The position numbers were made by a program, and so were the translations under genes. From an uncultured Bacilli bacterium (GTDB lineage Bacteria > Bacillota_I > Bacilli_A > RF39 > UBA660): a stretch of DNA of 30,089 nt. The notes beneath the pieces were generated by a model. The model did not search any database and was not told where the DNA came from. It worked only from the letters and a program-made list of their open reading frames with translations. Location of the stretch: positions 1 through 30,089 of the forward strand of contig CAJTUT010000013.1 in NCBI GenBank assembly GCA_910579455.1. Direction: 5' to 3'. Below are positions 7,731 to 15,692 of this stretch, in pieces. The first letter of the stretch is position 1. The number at the start of each line of letters is the position of its first letter.

Positions 7731-8744
7731 ATGATGGGAGATTTATCATTATTAGAAAAATTAAAAGTTTTTGTAGATGTTTCGTCATCTTCAGAAATTT
7801 GTATAGCGGGTATTTTTATCTTGTTATTTATGGCATTTATGTTTTTAACCACAAATAGAAAAAATTCAAAGGCATCTAAGTTATTATTTATAGGCATTTA
7901 TGCAGTGTTAATACTAGTTATATTATTTCAATATAGAGATTCTTTATATGATATGTTTGATTATATGATGAATAATTTCTTTATTATGTTTTATTTTCCA
8001 AATTTGGCAATTTATCTGGCAGCTATTTTTACAACTAATGTTATTTTGATGGTAAGTATATTTAATCATAGAGAAGATAAGTTATTAAAGATTATTAATA
8101 CAATTATTTATTGTATCATTCATTACCTTTTAATTTTAATTTTGAATATTGTTAATTCTAAAAACTTAGATGTGTTTAGTCAAAGTTCTGTTTATGGTAA
8201 TGAAAAAGCTTCTGCATTGATTAGTCTGACAAGTATTATTTTTATAGTTTGGATTATCTTTCTAGTTATTTATAAAATAATTAGACATTTACAAAAAGGT
8301 CATCAGGAACAGGTAGTACAGACTAGATATGTAGAAGTTCCAGTGAAGAAGGTAAATCCTAATATTATGGGGATAGAGGCACCTAGAATAGTTAGTGGCG
8401 GTATTAAGAAAAAGCCAGATGTAATCCCCATAGAAGATGCACTACCAAATTTAGTTCAAATAGGCCAATCCCCATCTATATCTCAACCTGTTTTAGTTGA
8501 AACAAAGAAAGATAGTGAGTTATTAAAAGAATACGAAAGTATGTTTACACTAGAGGATTATAAATTAGTATTAGATATATTGAAAAATAATAAAAGGCGG
8601 GCAGGTACCAATACCGAAGAGAATCATGATATTATTACGGTAGAATCACAGGATCAACTTACTATGCAGGATTCCTCTATTAATTCTATTCATATCACAC
8701 CAGATTCTTTTCCAACTAAGTTAGATCAGTTATTAAAACTATAG
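7731..8744 (+). CDS. Multi-pass membrane protein of the adhesin operon, unknown function
   Basis: The family is not recognised. The 337-aa protein has about five hydrophobic segments in its first 190 residues (near 20-38, 48-65, 77-107 possibly as one or two, 117-140, 163-187). A hydrophilic and probably cytoplasmic tail (about 195-337) follows, with Pro- and Glu-rich stretches and a helical LLKEYESMFTLEDYKLVLDIL segment. The ATG at 7731 is preferred over an in-frame TTG six bases upstream, because the GGGGG site would touch that TTG. It is the last gene before a strong terminator and 22 bases after the sortase, so a part in display, assembly or sensing of the adhesin is a reasonable inference. 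Nothing in the sequence proves it. Confidence 0.75.
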   Translation: MMGDLSLLEKLKVFVDVSSSSEICIAGIFILLFMAFMFLTTNRKNSKASKLLFIGIYAVLILVILFQYRDSLYDMFDYMMNNFFIMFYFPNLAIYLAAIFTTNVILMVSIFNHREDKLLKIINTIIYCIIHYLLILILNIVNSKNLDVFSQSSVYGNEKASALISLTSIIFIVWIIFLVIYKIIRHLQKGHQEQVVQTRYVEVPVKKVNPNIMGIEAPRIVSGGIKKKPDVIPIEDALPNLVQIGQSPSISQPVLVETKKDSELLKEYESMFTLEDYKLVLDILKNNKRRAGTNTEENHDIITVESQDQLTMQDSSINSIHITPDSFPTKLDQLLKL

Positions 8745-8794
8745 TTTCATATGATGTGTTATGGTTTAATAAGCGAGGTTTTAATTCATTATAG

Positions 8795-8830
8795 AAAAAG
8801 GAAACTTTTTATCTTGGAGTTTCCTTTTTT
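8795..8830 (+). terminator. Strong intrinsic terminator of the adhesin operon
   Basis: AAAAAGGAAACT (8795-8806) pairs perfectly with AGTTTCCTTTTT (8818-8829) around an 11-base loop. The A-rich and T-rich arms make it potentially active in both directions. Confidence 0.9.
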
Positions 8831-8852
8831 ACGTCTTAGTTTCATAAATAAG

Positions 8853-8882
8853 TTGATTCCGTCCTTATAAATACGGTATACT
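8853..8882 (+). promoter_or_regulatory. Probable pcrA promoter
   Basis: TTGATT (8853-8858) and TATACT (8877-8882) are separated by 18 bases, starting 23 bases after the terminator and about 25 bases before the pcrA start codon. Confidence 0.5.
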
Positions 8883-8905
8883 TATAATAGGAAGTAGGTT
8901 AAGAT

Positions 8906-11002
8906 ATGGATATTAATAATTTAAATCAATTTCAAAAAGAAGCTGTTTTATATAATAAAGGTCCTCTTCTTATTTTAGCAGGGGCAGGTAGCGGAAAAAC
9001 TAGGGTATTAACAACAAAAATAGCATATTTAATAGAAGAAAAAAAGATTAATCCTTATCATATTTTAGCGATTACCTTTACTAATAAGGCTGCGAAAGAG
9101 ATGAAGGAAAGAATAGAGTCTCTAGTTGGAGAGATAGCCTTTCAAATACAGGTTTCTACCTTTCATAGTTTTGGTTTGAAAATACTAAGAGAAAATTATC
9201 AAGATTTAGGATATGATCGCAATTTTGTTATTATGGATAGTGATGACTCTCTAACTGTAATAAAAAAGATATTAAAAGAGTATGGATATGATCCTAAACA
9301 GTACAATCCACGATCTATTAGAAATAAAATTAGTAGTTGTAAAAATGAACTTATAATGCCAAACGATTATGAAAAATATGCAGTTAGTGAATATGAAAAA
9401 GTGGTACTAAAGGTATATAAAAAATACGAAGACAAATTAAGGAGCAATAATTCAGTTGATTTTGATGATTTATTGATCTTACCAATTGTTCTTTTTAAGC
9501 AAAGAAAAGAAATATTAGAAAAATATCAAGATAGATTTCAATATATTTTGATTGACGAGTATCAGGATACCAATGAAGCCCAATATATTTTATCCAAAAT
9601 GATTGGGGAAAAATATAGGAATATTTGTTGTGTGGGGGATAACGATCAATCTATTTACTCCTTTAGGGGAGCAAATTACAAAAATATTTTAAACTTTGAA
9701 AAGGACTATCAAGATGCGAAAACTATTTTATTAGAAGAAAATTATCGTTCTACTCAAAATATTTTAAATGCTGCAAATGATGTGATAAAAAACAATAAAT
9801 CCAGAAAAGAGAAAAATTTATGGACTTCTAATAAGGAGGGTGAAAAGATTCAATATTATCGTGCCTATAATGAAAGAGATGAGGCACAATATGCTATTAG
9901 GAAAATTAAGGAGTTGAGTAGTCAGCATATTGATTATCAAAACATTGCTATTCTCTATCGAACGAATGCACAATCACGTATTTTAGAGGAAGAATTTTTA
10001 AAAGAAAATTTACCCTACCGAGTAGTTGGAAGCTTTTATTTCTATAGTAGAAAGGAAATAAAAGATTTAATTGCTTACTTGAGATTAATACATAATACAA
10101 AAGATAATGTAAGTTTATTAAGGGTTATTAATACCCCAAAACGTGGAATTGGATTAAAAACAGTGGAAGGACTAACCACTAAGGCAGATATAGAAAATAG
10201 GAGTATTTATGATGTAATCTCTTCTGGGAAAGAACTTGATTTTAAGCAAATGATAGAAAAATTAAGAACACTTTCCGAGGAGTTGACGTTAACTGAATTA
10301 ATTGATAAGGTATTAGAATCTACAGGATTGAGAAGGGAATTAGAATTGGAAAATACCTTAGAGAGTGAAGTTAGACTGGAGAATTTAGAGGAGTTTAAGT
10401 CTATTACAAAATCCTTTGAAGAGCGAGAAGGAGTGATATCCCTTGAGGACTTTTTATTAGAGATTAGTTTAATTAGTGATGTAGAAGAGTATAAAGATGA
10501 CCTAAATCGGGTTAGTTTAATGACTGTGCATTCTGTAAAGGGACTAGAATTTGATTATGTCTTTGTGGTTGGTATGGAAGAGGGGATATTTCCACATATG
10601 AATTCTTTGATGGAGGCTCATGAGTTAGAGGAAGAAAGAAGGTTATGTTATGTTGCGATTACCAGAGCAAGAGAATGTCTACATTTAATTAATACTCGAA
10701 GAAGAACCTTATTTGGAAAAGATCAGATCAATCCACCTAGTAGATTTATTGGAGAAATTAATACTCATATAATAAATAGTAATATCAAGCAGGAGGAGGA
10801 CAAATACGAAGAAAGATTAAATGAAGAGGATGTATTTAGAGATGAAGTGGTTGATTATCAAGTAGGTGATTATGTCTATCATGAATCATTTGGCGCTGGA
10901 AAAGTAGTAGAGGTGACAAATACTCTAGTTAGTGTTGCATTCAAACATCCTCATGGAATCAAGAAATTAATGAAAAACCATAAAAAGCTTGCCAAAGTAT
11001 AG
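8906..11002 (+). CDS. pcrA: ATP-dependent 3'-5' DNA helicase PcrA (UvrD family)
   Basis: This superfamily 1A helicase acts in nucleotide excision repair, replication restart and removal of RecA filaments. The Q motif (NLNQFQKEAV) opens the protein, followed by Walker A GAGSGKT (26-32), motif Ia (ITFTNKAAKEM), motif II DEYQDT (near 217-222), motif III (VGDNDQSIYSFRGA), motif IV (LEENYRS), motif V (TVHSVKGLEFDYVFVVG) and motif VI (EEERRLCYVAITRA). The C-terminal 50 residues (GDYVYHESFGAGKVVEV and on) are the Tudor-like PcrA extension that binds RNA polymerase. At 698 aa it is slightly shorter than the Bacillus protein but complete. No ligA or pcrB neighbour is seen. Confidence 0.96.
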   Translation: MDINNLNQFQKEAVLYNKGPLLILAGAGSGKTRVLTTKIAYLIEEKKINPYHILAITFTNKAAKEMKERIESLVGEIAFQIQVSTFHSFGLKILRENYQDLGYDRNFVIMDSDDSLTVIKKILKEYGYDPKQYNPRSIRNKISSCKNELIMPNDYEKYAVSEYEKVVLKVYKKYEDKLRSNNSVDFDDLLILPIVLFKQRKEILEKYQDRFQYILIDEYQDTNEAQYILSKMIGEKYRNICCVGDNDQSIYSFRGANYKNILNFEKDYQDAKTILLEENYRSTQNILNAANDVIKNNKSRKEKNLWTSNKEGEKIQYYRAYNERDEAQYAIRKIKELSSQHIDYQNIAILYRTNAQSRILEEEFLKENLPYRVVGSFYFYSRKEIKDLIAYLRLIHNTKDNVSLLRVINTPKRGIGLKTVEGLTTKADIENRSIYDVISSGKELDFKQMIEKLRTLSEELTLTELIDKVLESTGLRRELELENTLESEVRLENLEEFKSITKSFEEREGVISLEDFLLEISLISDVEEYKDDLNRVSLMTVHSVKGLEFDYVFVVGMEEGIFPHMNSLMEAHELEEERRLCYVAITRARECLHLINTRRRTLFGKDQINPPSRFIGEINTHIINSNIKQEEDKYEERLNEEDVFRDEVVDYQVGDYVYHESFGAGKVVEVTNTLVSVAFKHPHGIKKLMKNHKKLAKV

Positions 11003-11010
11003 GAGGAAAT

Positions 11011-11391
11011 ATGTATAATAAAATAAAATCTGGGTATGATTTGTTTATCAGAATAACTGAAGATCACGATTGGATTGGGACACTAACATTAAAAGGAGAG
11101 GGGACAGATTATAAAGATATTGATCCTGTAGAAAAATCAGATATGGGATTTATTAAAGAATATTCATTTATTCATGATATGCTCCATGAGGGGTATGCTC
11201 TTTTTGTATCCTATCAGAAAGATGAGAATGAGTTCTTTGTATCTATCCGTGAAAAAGTAGTAACAGGAGAGTATCAGGATATAGTTAACTGGAATCATGT
11301 TATTGTAAGTCAAAAGAGAAATTTATCTGATGCTTTTCATAGATTGAATGAAAAAATACAAGATAAAATAGAAGGGAGTTTTTTTAAGTGA
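11011..11391 (+). CDS. Hypothetical protein (126 aa)
   Basis: The family is not recognised. It starts at an ATG with AGGAGGAAAT directly upstream, 8 bases after pcrA, and ends in a TGA that overlaps the GTG start of the next gene, so the three genes form an operon. The protein is soluble and acidic. Alternating hydrophobic stretches in the first 95 residues suggest a beta-rich fold, and a C-terminal helix follows (about 103-122, LSDAFHRLNEKIQDKIEG). No catalytic motif is visible. Confidence 0.75.
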   Translation: MYNKIKSGYDLFIRITEDHDWIGTLTLKGEGTDYKDIDPVEKSDMGFIKEYSFIHDMLHEGYALFVSYQKDENEFFVSIREKVVTGEYQDIVNWNHVIVSQKRNLSDAFHRLNEKIQDKIEGSFFK

Positions 11392-12290
11392 GTGAAAATG
11401 ATATTACCTTAGTAGTTTTAGCAGCAGGGATGGGGAGTCGGTTTGGTGGATTGAAACAAATAGAACCTATAGGTCCTAATTGTGAGTTTATTATTGATTA
11501 TTCTGTATATGATGCAATTAAAGCGGGATTTACTAAAATAGTTTTTATTATTAAGGAAGAGAATTATGAAATGTTTAAACAAACAATCGGAAAACGGGTA
11601 GAAGCTCATATTCCTGTTGAATATGCCTTTCAGAAGAATGATAATATTCCTTCTAAATATCATATCCCAGAAGATCGAATAAAGCCTTTGGGGACGGCAC
11701 ATGCTTTATTGTGTGCTAAGGATCTGATTCATGAAAATTTTGCTATTATTACTGCTGATGATTTTTATGGTTATGATGCGTTTGAGAAATCTGCTAACTA
11801 TTTAAGGTGCCATGACGATTTTTGTGTAATTGGTTATCAAATAGGAGAGACACTTTCTACAAAAGGAGCTGTCAAACGTGGAGTATGTATGGAGCAAGAT
11901 GGTTATTTAACTCAGATTATTGAGAGTAAGGTAGAAAGAGTGAACGATGTTATAAAATGTGAGCCATTAAGCGGAGCACCTAGTTATGAAGTAGAAGAAA
12001 GCCATCCAGTATCTATGCTTATGTTTGGACTAACACCGAGGATATTTCAAATGATAGAAAGTAAGATGGATGATTATTTCGAAAGTCATAAGAATGATTT
12101 ATCATCTTGTGAGTTTTTGATTCCTGATGTCTTAGATACTATAATCAGATCAAAAGAAGAAAAAATCAAGGTGATAAAGACAGAAAGTAAATGGTATGGT
12201 GTTACTTATCGAGAAGATTTAGACACAATTAAGAATGCAATTCATAAATTAATTGAAAAAGGAGAATATCATAATAATTTGTGGAATTAA
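11388..12290 (+). CDS. Sugar-phosphate nucleotidyltransferase-like protein
   Basis: The N-terminus has the nucleotidyltransferase signature LAAGMGSRFGGLKQ (11-24), which binds the nucleoside triphosphate, and ITADDFYG (about 130-137) supplies the acidic metal-binding pair. Enzymes of this fold transfer NMP onto a sugar phosphate or related substrate. The sugar cannot be predicted, and there is no left-handed beta-helix or acyltransferase domain after the core (300 aa total). The GTG start at 11388 lies 9 bases after GAAGGGAG and overlaps the preceding stop (GTGA). The acceptor and pathway remain open because no sugar-pathway genes lie nearby. Confidence 0.82.
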   Translation: MSENDITLVVLAAGMGSRFGGLKQIEPIGPNCEFIIDYSVYDAIKAGFTKIVFIIKEENYEMFKQTIGKRVEAHIPVEYAFQKNDNIPSKYHIPEDRIKPLGTAHALLCAKDLIHENFAIITADDFYGYDAFEKSANYLRCHDDFCVIGYQIGETLSTKGAVKRGVCMEQDGYLTQIIESKVERVNDVIKCEPLSGAPSYEVEESHPVSMLMFGLTPRIFQMIESKMDDYFESHKNDLSSCEFLIPDVLDTIIRSKEEKIKVIKTESKWYGVTYREDLDTIKNAIHKLIEKGEYHNNLWN

Positions 12291-12307
12291 ATTTAATATG
12301 ATAGAAT
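12279..12307 (+). promoter_or_regulatory. Possible promoter for the Bax-inhibitor-1 family gene
   Basis: TTGTGG (12279-12284) and TAGAAT (12302-12307) are spaced by 17 bases, with an extended -10 TG at 12299-12300. The -35 lies within the last codons of the preceding gene, so the BI-1 gene may be both read-through and independently transcribed. Confidence 0.4.
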
Positions 12308-12324
12308 TAAGGTGAGGTGGAAAA

Positions 12325-12966
12325 ATGGAAAATAGAATTTATTCAAAAATGTTTAATTGGTTGTTTATTGGTTTATTGATCACATTTATTTCAGGATATA
12401 GCTTATCATTAAATGAGACGTTATTAATGAATATCTTATCAATTGGGGTTTTCCCTATTATTATAGTAGAACTAATCATTGCTTTTGCAATGGGATTCTT
12501 TATTAAAAAATTAAGTCCCTTGATGACAAAAATATTTTATATTATTTACTCTATAACAACGGGAGTTACATTTGGGACAATTTTTTTAGCATATCGTATG
12601 GATTCCATTATAACTATATTTTTAGTAGCGGCACTGTTATTTGGTCTATTAGCTTTTTATGGCTACAAAACAAAAAAAGATATTACAAAAATTGGAACTC
12701 TTCTTTTTGTAGCGTTACTAGCATCTTTAATTGTTTCTGTTTTAAATGTTTTTATCTTTAAAAGTAGTGGTTTGGAGTTTGGGCTATCTCTTTTGATTAT
12801 TATAGTCTTTTTAGGTTATGTTGCTTATGATATGAACAATATTAAATATTTAGTAAACGAATTAGATGAAGATAAGGCAGCTGTTTATGGAGCATTTCAA
12901 TTATATTTAGATTTTATTAATATCTTTATTAGATTGCTTGAACTATTTGGTAAAAGAAACGATTAA
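12325..12966 (+). CDS. Bax inhibitor-1 / YccA family membrane protein
   Basis: The 213-aa protein consists of about seven membrane helices. It has the family's typical features: the ITTGVTFG stretch after the third helix, the VAYDMNNIKYL segment and the C-terminal GAFQLYLDFINIFIRLLELFG. Bacterial members (BsYetJ-like) act as pH-sensitive calcium leak channels in the membrane; others are linked to the FtsH protease. The first helix region is shorter than in some homologues. The start at ATG 12325 has a GGTGAGGTGG site upstream. It is followed 29 bases later by the small membrane-anchored gene, with no terminator between. Confidence 0.87.
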   Translation: MENRIYSKMFNWLFIGLLITFISGYSLSLNETLLMNILSIGVFPIIIVELIIAFAMGFFIKKLSPLMTKIFYIIYSITTGVTFGTIFLAYRMDSIITIFLVAALLFGLLAFYGYKTKKDITKIGTLLFVALLASLIVSVLNVFIFKSSGLEFGLSLLIIIVFLGYVAYDMNNIKYLVNELDEDKAAVYGAFQLYLDFINIFIRLLELFGKRND

Positions 12967-12995
12967 ATAAAGCATTGTAAATTGGAGTTGGTAAT

Positions 12996-13529
12996 ATGTC
13001 TAACAAGTTTTTTAGTTATTCCTTTCAAATACATCGAACTAGAAAAACTATTGTGATCTTTTTAGTATTTGTAGTAATATTAGTAGGAGGATTTTATCTT
13101 TTTTATAAAAGCAAACAACATATCGAGAGTGTTGATAGGCTTAGTTACAATGTAGTTCTTGGTATGAACGAATTTGAAGACAGTAGTTGTGATAAAATTT
13201 ATAGAATGAGCTACAAAAGTAGTACTTGTGGGACTGTTTGTATTACTACTTCTAAAAGTAATAAAGACTACTTAAATGGTATAAAAGCTAACTTAGAAAA
13301 AAGTGGATTTACAGTAAATAAGATTCAATCCAAACAAATTAATAAGAATAGTTGGAGTTATCTTTCTACAAAAAGAGCAAATCCAATTATTAGTTACTAT
13401 GCTATTGATTATGGAAATAAACTATATAGTATAGAGATTATAAATCAGGCTAATTATTTATCTAAATCAAAGATGAAGGAATGTAATAATGGTTTCAACA
13501 AAATGATTGAATCAGTACAGTTAAAATAA
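12996..13529 (+). CDS. Membrane-anchored extracytoplasmic protein (177 aa), unknown
   Basis: The family is not recognised. A short basic cytoplasmic start is followed by one membrane helix (about 19-37, IVIFLVFVVILVGGFYLFY) and an outside domain of about 140 residues. This domain carries five cysteines (near 60, 73, 77, 80-81 and 167), so disulfides are possible. No lipobox is present. It starts behind TTGGAGTTGG and ends directly at a terminator, closing the unit that began with the BI-1 gene. The compact mixed alpha/beta tail with lysine-rich helices gives no clue to function. Confidence 0.72.
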   Translation: MSNKFFSYSFQIHRTRKTIVIFLVFVVILVGGFYLFYKSKQHIESVDRLSYNVVLGMNEFEDSSCDKIYRMSYKSSTCGTVCITTSKSNKDYLNGIKANLEKSGFTVNKIQSKQINKNSWSYLSTKRANPIISYYAIDYGNKLYSIEIINQANYLSKSKMKECNNGFNKMIESVQLK

Positions 13530-13555
13530 GAACACATAAAGTTCTTATTTTTTGT
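13524..13555 (+). terminator. Intrinsic terminator after the 177-aa gene
   Basis: AAAATAAGAAC (13524-13534) pairs perfectly with GTTCTTATTTT (13542-13552) around a 7-base loop and runs into T residues. It overlaps the end of the coding region. Confidence 0.85.
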
Positions 13556-13714
13556 CTTTAGTTGTATTTTACAACTAAAAGTTTGATGATAGAATCAGTT
13601 ACTTTACTTATTTTAGTTTATTTTACTAAAATACTTTTTGTTTATAAATAGTGGATTTGTAATTTACTATTGTTATTTTAATACATAATTAAATATATAT
13701 ATCAAAATGTGTAT

Positions 13715-13857
13715 ATTATCTAAGTTTGTTTGGGGTGACGGACTTCAATTCTCCTCAATTTCAATTAATTTTTAATTTTATACAACCGTATCAGAAATTT
13801 TTATTACTGAATAGATCTTATTGTTAATCTTTATTATATGAATCGGGCTTAGATAAT
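13715..13857 (+). ncRNA. Candidate structured RNA or leader in the gap before rlmN
   Basis: The gap 13530-13925 has no supportable gene. Within it ATTATCTAAG (13715-13724) is perfectly complementary to CTTAGATAAT (13848-13857). The pairing can extend inward by three G-U pairs and one G-C pair to about 14 pairs, closing a 115-base interior. The interior holds a GGGGTGACGG island and a possible TTGGGG/CTCCTCAA hairpin. The 3' arm also contains AGATA, which could alternatively pair with TATCT (13872-13876) directly before nine T residues, resembling a switchable terminator. No known riboswitch, T-box, 6S, SRP, RNase P or tmRNA signature was recognised. It could be a small RNA or a leader of rlmN. 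Confidence 0.35.
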
Positions 13858-13894
13858 TATCGAATGGAGGCTATCTTTTTTTTTCTCTTTTTTG

Positions 13895-13900
13895 TATAAT
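13895..13900 (+). promoter_or_regulatory. Possible -10 element of rlmN
   Basis: A perfect TATAAT follows a T-rich tract and lies 25 bases before the rlmN GTG. No good -35 is seen at the proper distance, so the call is weak. Confidence 0.3.
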
Positions 13901-13925
13901 ATGTAATAAGTGGAAGTGATAAATA

Positions 13926-14948
13926 GTGGATAGTATATATGATTTAGATATAGAAAAAATGGAAGAATATTTCTTGTCTCATAATGATAAAAAGTTTCAT
14001 GCTGATCAGCTTTTTAGTTGGTTATATGATAAAAGGATAGAAAGTTATGGGGAAATATCAAATATAAGAAAAGAAACTCTTAATATAATTCAAAAAGAAT
14101 ATAGTATTAATAGACTGAAAATAGAAAAGGTTGAAAGAGATACTGATGTTAATAAGTATTTATTTAAACTTCAAGATGGAGAATATATTGAAGCGGTTCT
14201 AATGAGACATGATTATGGGAATAGTATTTGTATTTCCAGTCAGGTTGGATGTAATATGGGGTGTCGTTTTTGTGAAAGTGGTAGGAGAAAAAAAGTAAGA
14301 AATTTAAACACTTCCGAAATGGTACTACAAATATTGCAGGTAGAGCAGGATATCAAGACTCGTATTTCTCATGTTGTAGTAATGGGTATAGGCGAGCCTT
14401 TTGACAATTATTTTAATGTAATGACATTTATTAAAATTATTAATCATCCCAAGGGACTACAAATAGGAAGTAGGCATATTACCGTTTCAACCTGTGGAAT
14501 ATTACCTAAAATAGAGGAATTTATGAATTTTCCCTATCAAGTAAATTTAGCAATATCTCTGCACGCCCCTACAGATCAGTTAAGAACTCACTTAATGCCT
14601 ATTAATAAAGTTTATCCCTTATCAGACTTAATTTCTGTATTAAAGAAGTATATAGAAAAAACTAATCGTAGAATTACTTTTGAATATATTTTACTAGATG
14701 GAATAAATGATCAAGAATTTCATGCAAAGAAACTTTCAGAATTAATTAAAGGGATGAATGCTTATGTAAATCTAATCCCTTATAATAATACGGGGAATTT
14801 AGGATTTAATCGTAGTAAAACTATACAAATTATGAAGTTTTATGATATACTAAAGAAGAATAAGATAAATGTAACAATCAGACGTGAATTCGGTAGTAAA
14901 ATTAGTGCTGCATGTGGACAACTAAGAAGTAAGGAGGAAAATTTATGA
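13926..14948 (+). CDS. rlmN: 23S rRNA (adenine2503-C2)-methyltransferase RlmN, radical SAM
   Basis: This enzyme methylates A2503 of 23S rRNA (and A37 of some tRNAs in known members) by a radical SAM ping-pong mechanism. The iron-sulfur cluster motif CNMGCRFC is at 109-116, with the conserved Cys102 before it. The SAM-binding GIGEPFDNY motif follows at about 155, and the methyl-carrying Cys330 is in SAACGQL near the end. At 340 aa it is a usual length. The cluster motif continues as ESGRRKKVRNL instead of the more common ATG-type sequence, which marks a subfamily. The GTG at 13926 is the start, with GGAAGTG upstream. Its TGA overlaps the prpC ATG (ATGA), the start of a translationally coupled operon. 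Confidence 0.9.
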   Translation: MDSIYDLDIEKMEEYFLSHNDKKFHADQLFSWLYDKRIESYGEISNIRKETLNIIQKEYSINRLKIEKVERDTDVNKYLFKLQDGEYIEAVLMRHDYGNSICISSQVGCNMGCRFCESGRRKKVRNLNTSEMVLQILQVEQDIKTRISHVVVMGIGEPFDNYFNVMTFIKIINHPKGLQIGSRHITVSTCGILPKIEEFMNFPYQVNLAISLHAPTDQLRTHLMPINKVYPLSDLISVLKKYIEKTNRRITFEYILLDGINDQEFHAKKLSELIKGMNAYVNLIPYNNTGNLGFNRSKTIQIMKFYDILKKNKINVTIRREFGSKISAACGQLRSKEENL

Positions 14949-15691
14949 AATCGTTTTATCTCACAGATGCTGGGAAGGTTAGAGATCATAATGAAGATAG
15001 TGTTATCATTGTTAAAAATTCCAACAGTGATTATTTAATGGCAGTAGCAGATGGTATGGGTGGACATTCAGCTGGGGAGGTTGCGTCCTCTATTGCGATT
15101 AGTTATTTAGGAAAACATTTTAATGATACGTTTCTTAATATGAGTAAAGTTGATTGCGTTAATTGGATTAGGGATTGTGTAAATGAGATAAATACTTTGA
15201 TTTTTCAATATGAGAAAACTCATCCAGAAAGTAAAGGAATGGGGACGACCCTAGTTATGGCAATTTTAACTAAGGACTATCTATTATTTGGAAATATTGG
15301 TGATTCTTCAGGATTTGTTATGAAAGATGATACGCTTCATAAGGTTACATATGATCATACCTTAGTAAATCTATTAGTATCTGCTGGAGAATTAACGAAA
15401 GAAGAGGCTAAAGATCATCCAAAGAAAAACGTATTAATGAAGGCCTTGGGGGCCTCTACAAAGGTAGATGTTGATATATTTGATTGTGATATGGAAATAG
15501 GGGAGATACTACTTTGTAGTGATGGTCTTACGAATATGTTAGATCAGGGTCAAATTGAAAAAGTTCTATTAAATGATGAACTTGATATTGAGGAAAAAGT
15601 GATTAGGTTAATAAGAATGGCTAATAATAGAGGTGGAACTGATAATATCTCGGTTGCATATTTAATCCGCAAAAAAGAAGGTGAAGTATAG
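14945..15691 (+). CDS. prpC: PP2C-type Ser/Thr protein phosphatase (PrpC/Stp)
   Basis: This metal-dependent phosphatase reverses phosphorylation by the PASTA kinase encoded directly downstream. The N-terminal DAGKVRDHNEDS and the metal-binding ADGMGGHSAGEVAS (35-48) are typical, as are GNIGDSSGF, LLCSDGLTNML and the C-terminal GGTDNISVA. The full set of metal-binding aspartates seems present in 248 aa. A strong AAGGAGG precedes the ATG. The pairing with prkC in one operon is standard for Gram-positives and controls cell wall synthesis, division and translation factors. Confidence 0.94.
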   Translation: MKSFYLTDAGKVRDHNEDSVIIVKNSNSDYLMAVADGMGGHSAGEVASSIAISYLGKHFNDTFLNMSKVDCVNWIRDCVNEINTLIFQYEKTHPESKGMGTTLVMAILTKDYLLFGNIGDSSGFVMKDDTLHKVTYDHTLVNLLVSAGELTKEEAKDHPKKNVLMKALGASTKVDVDIFDCDMEIGEILLCSDGLTNMLDQGQIEKVLLNDELDIEEKVIRLIRMANNRGGTDNISVAYLIRKKEGEV

Positions 15692-15692
15692 A

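Noticed and set aside
11418..11702. Minus-strand open frame opposite the nucleotidyltransferase
   Set aside because: No start signals, and it overlaps the conserved nucleotide-binding motif of the real gene.
13715..13925. T-box or known riboswitch upstream of rlmN
   Set aside because: No T-box GGTGG/ACCGCG motif and no SAM, lysine, glycine, FMN or cobalamin signature was recognised; only the long-range stem is supported.
13926..14948. Cfr antibiotic-resistance methyltransferase
   Set aside because: Operon context with prpC-prkC-rsgA, length and most motifs favour the housekeeping RlmN.
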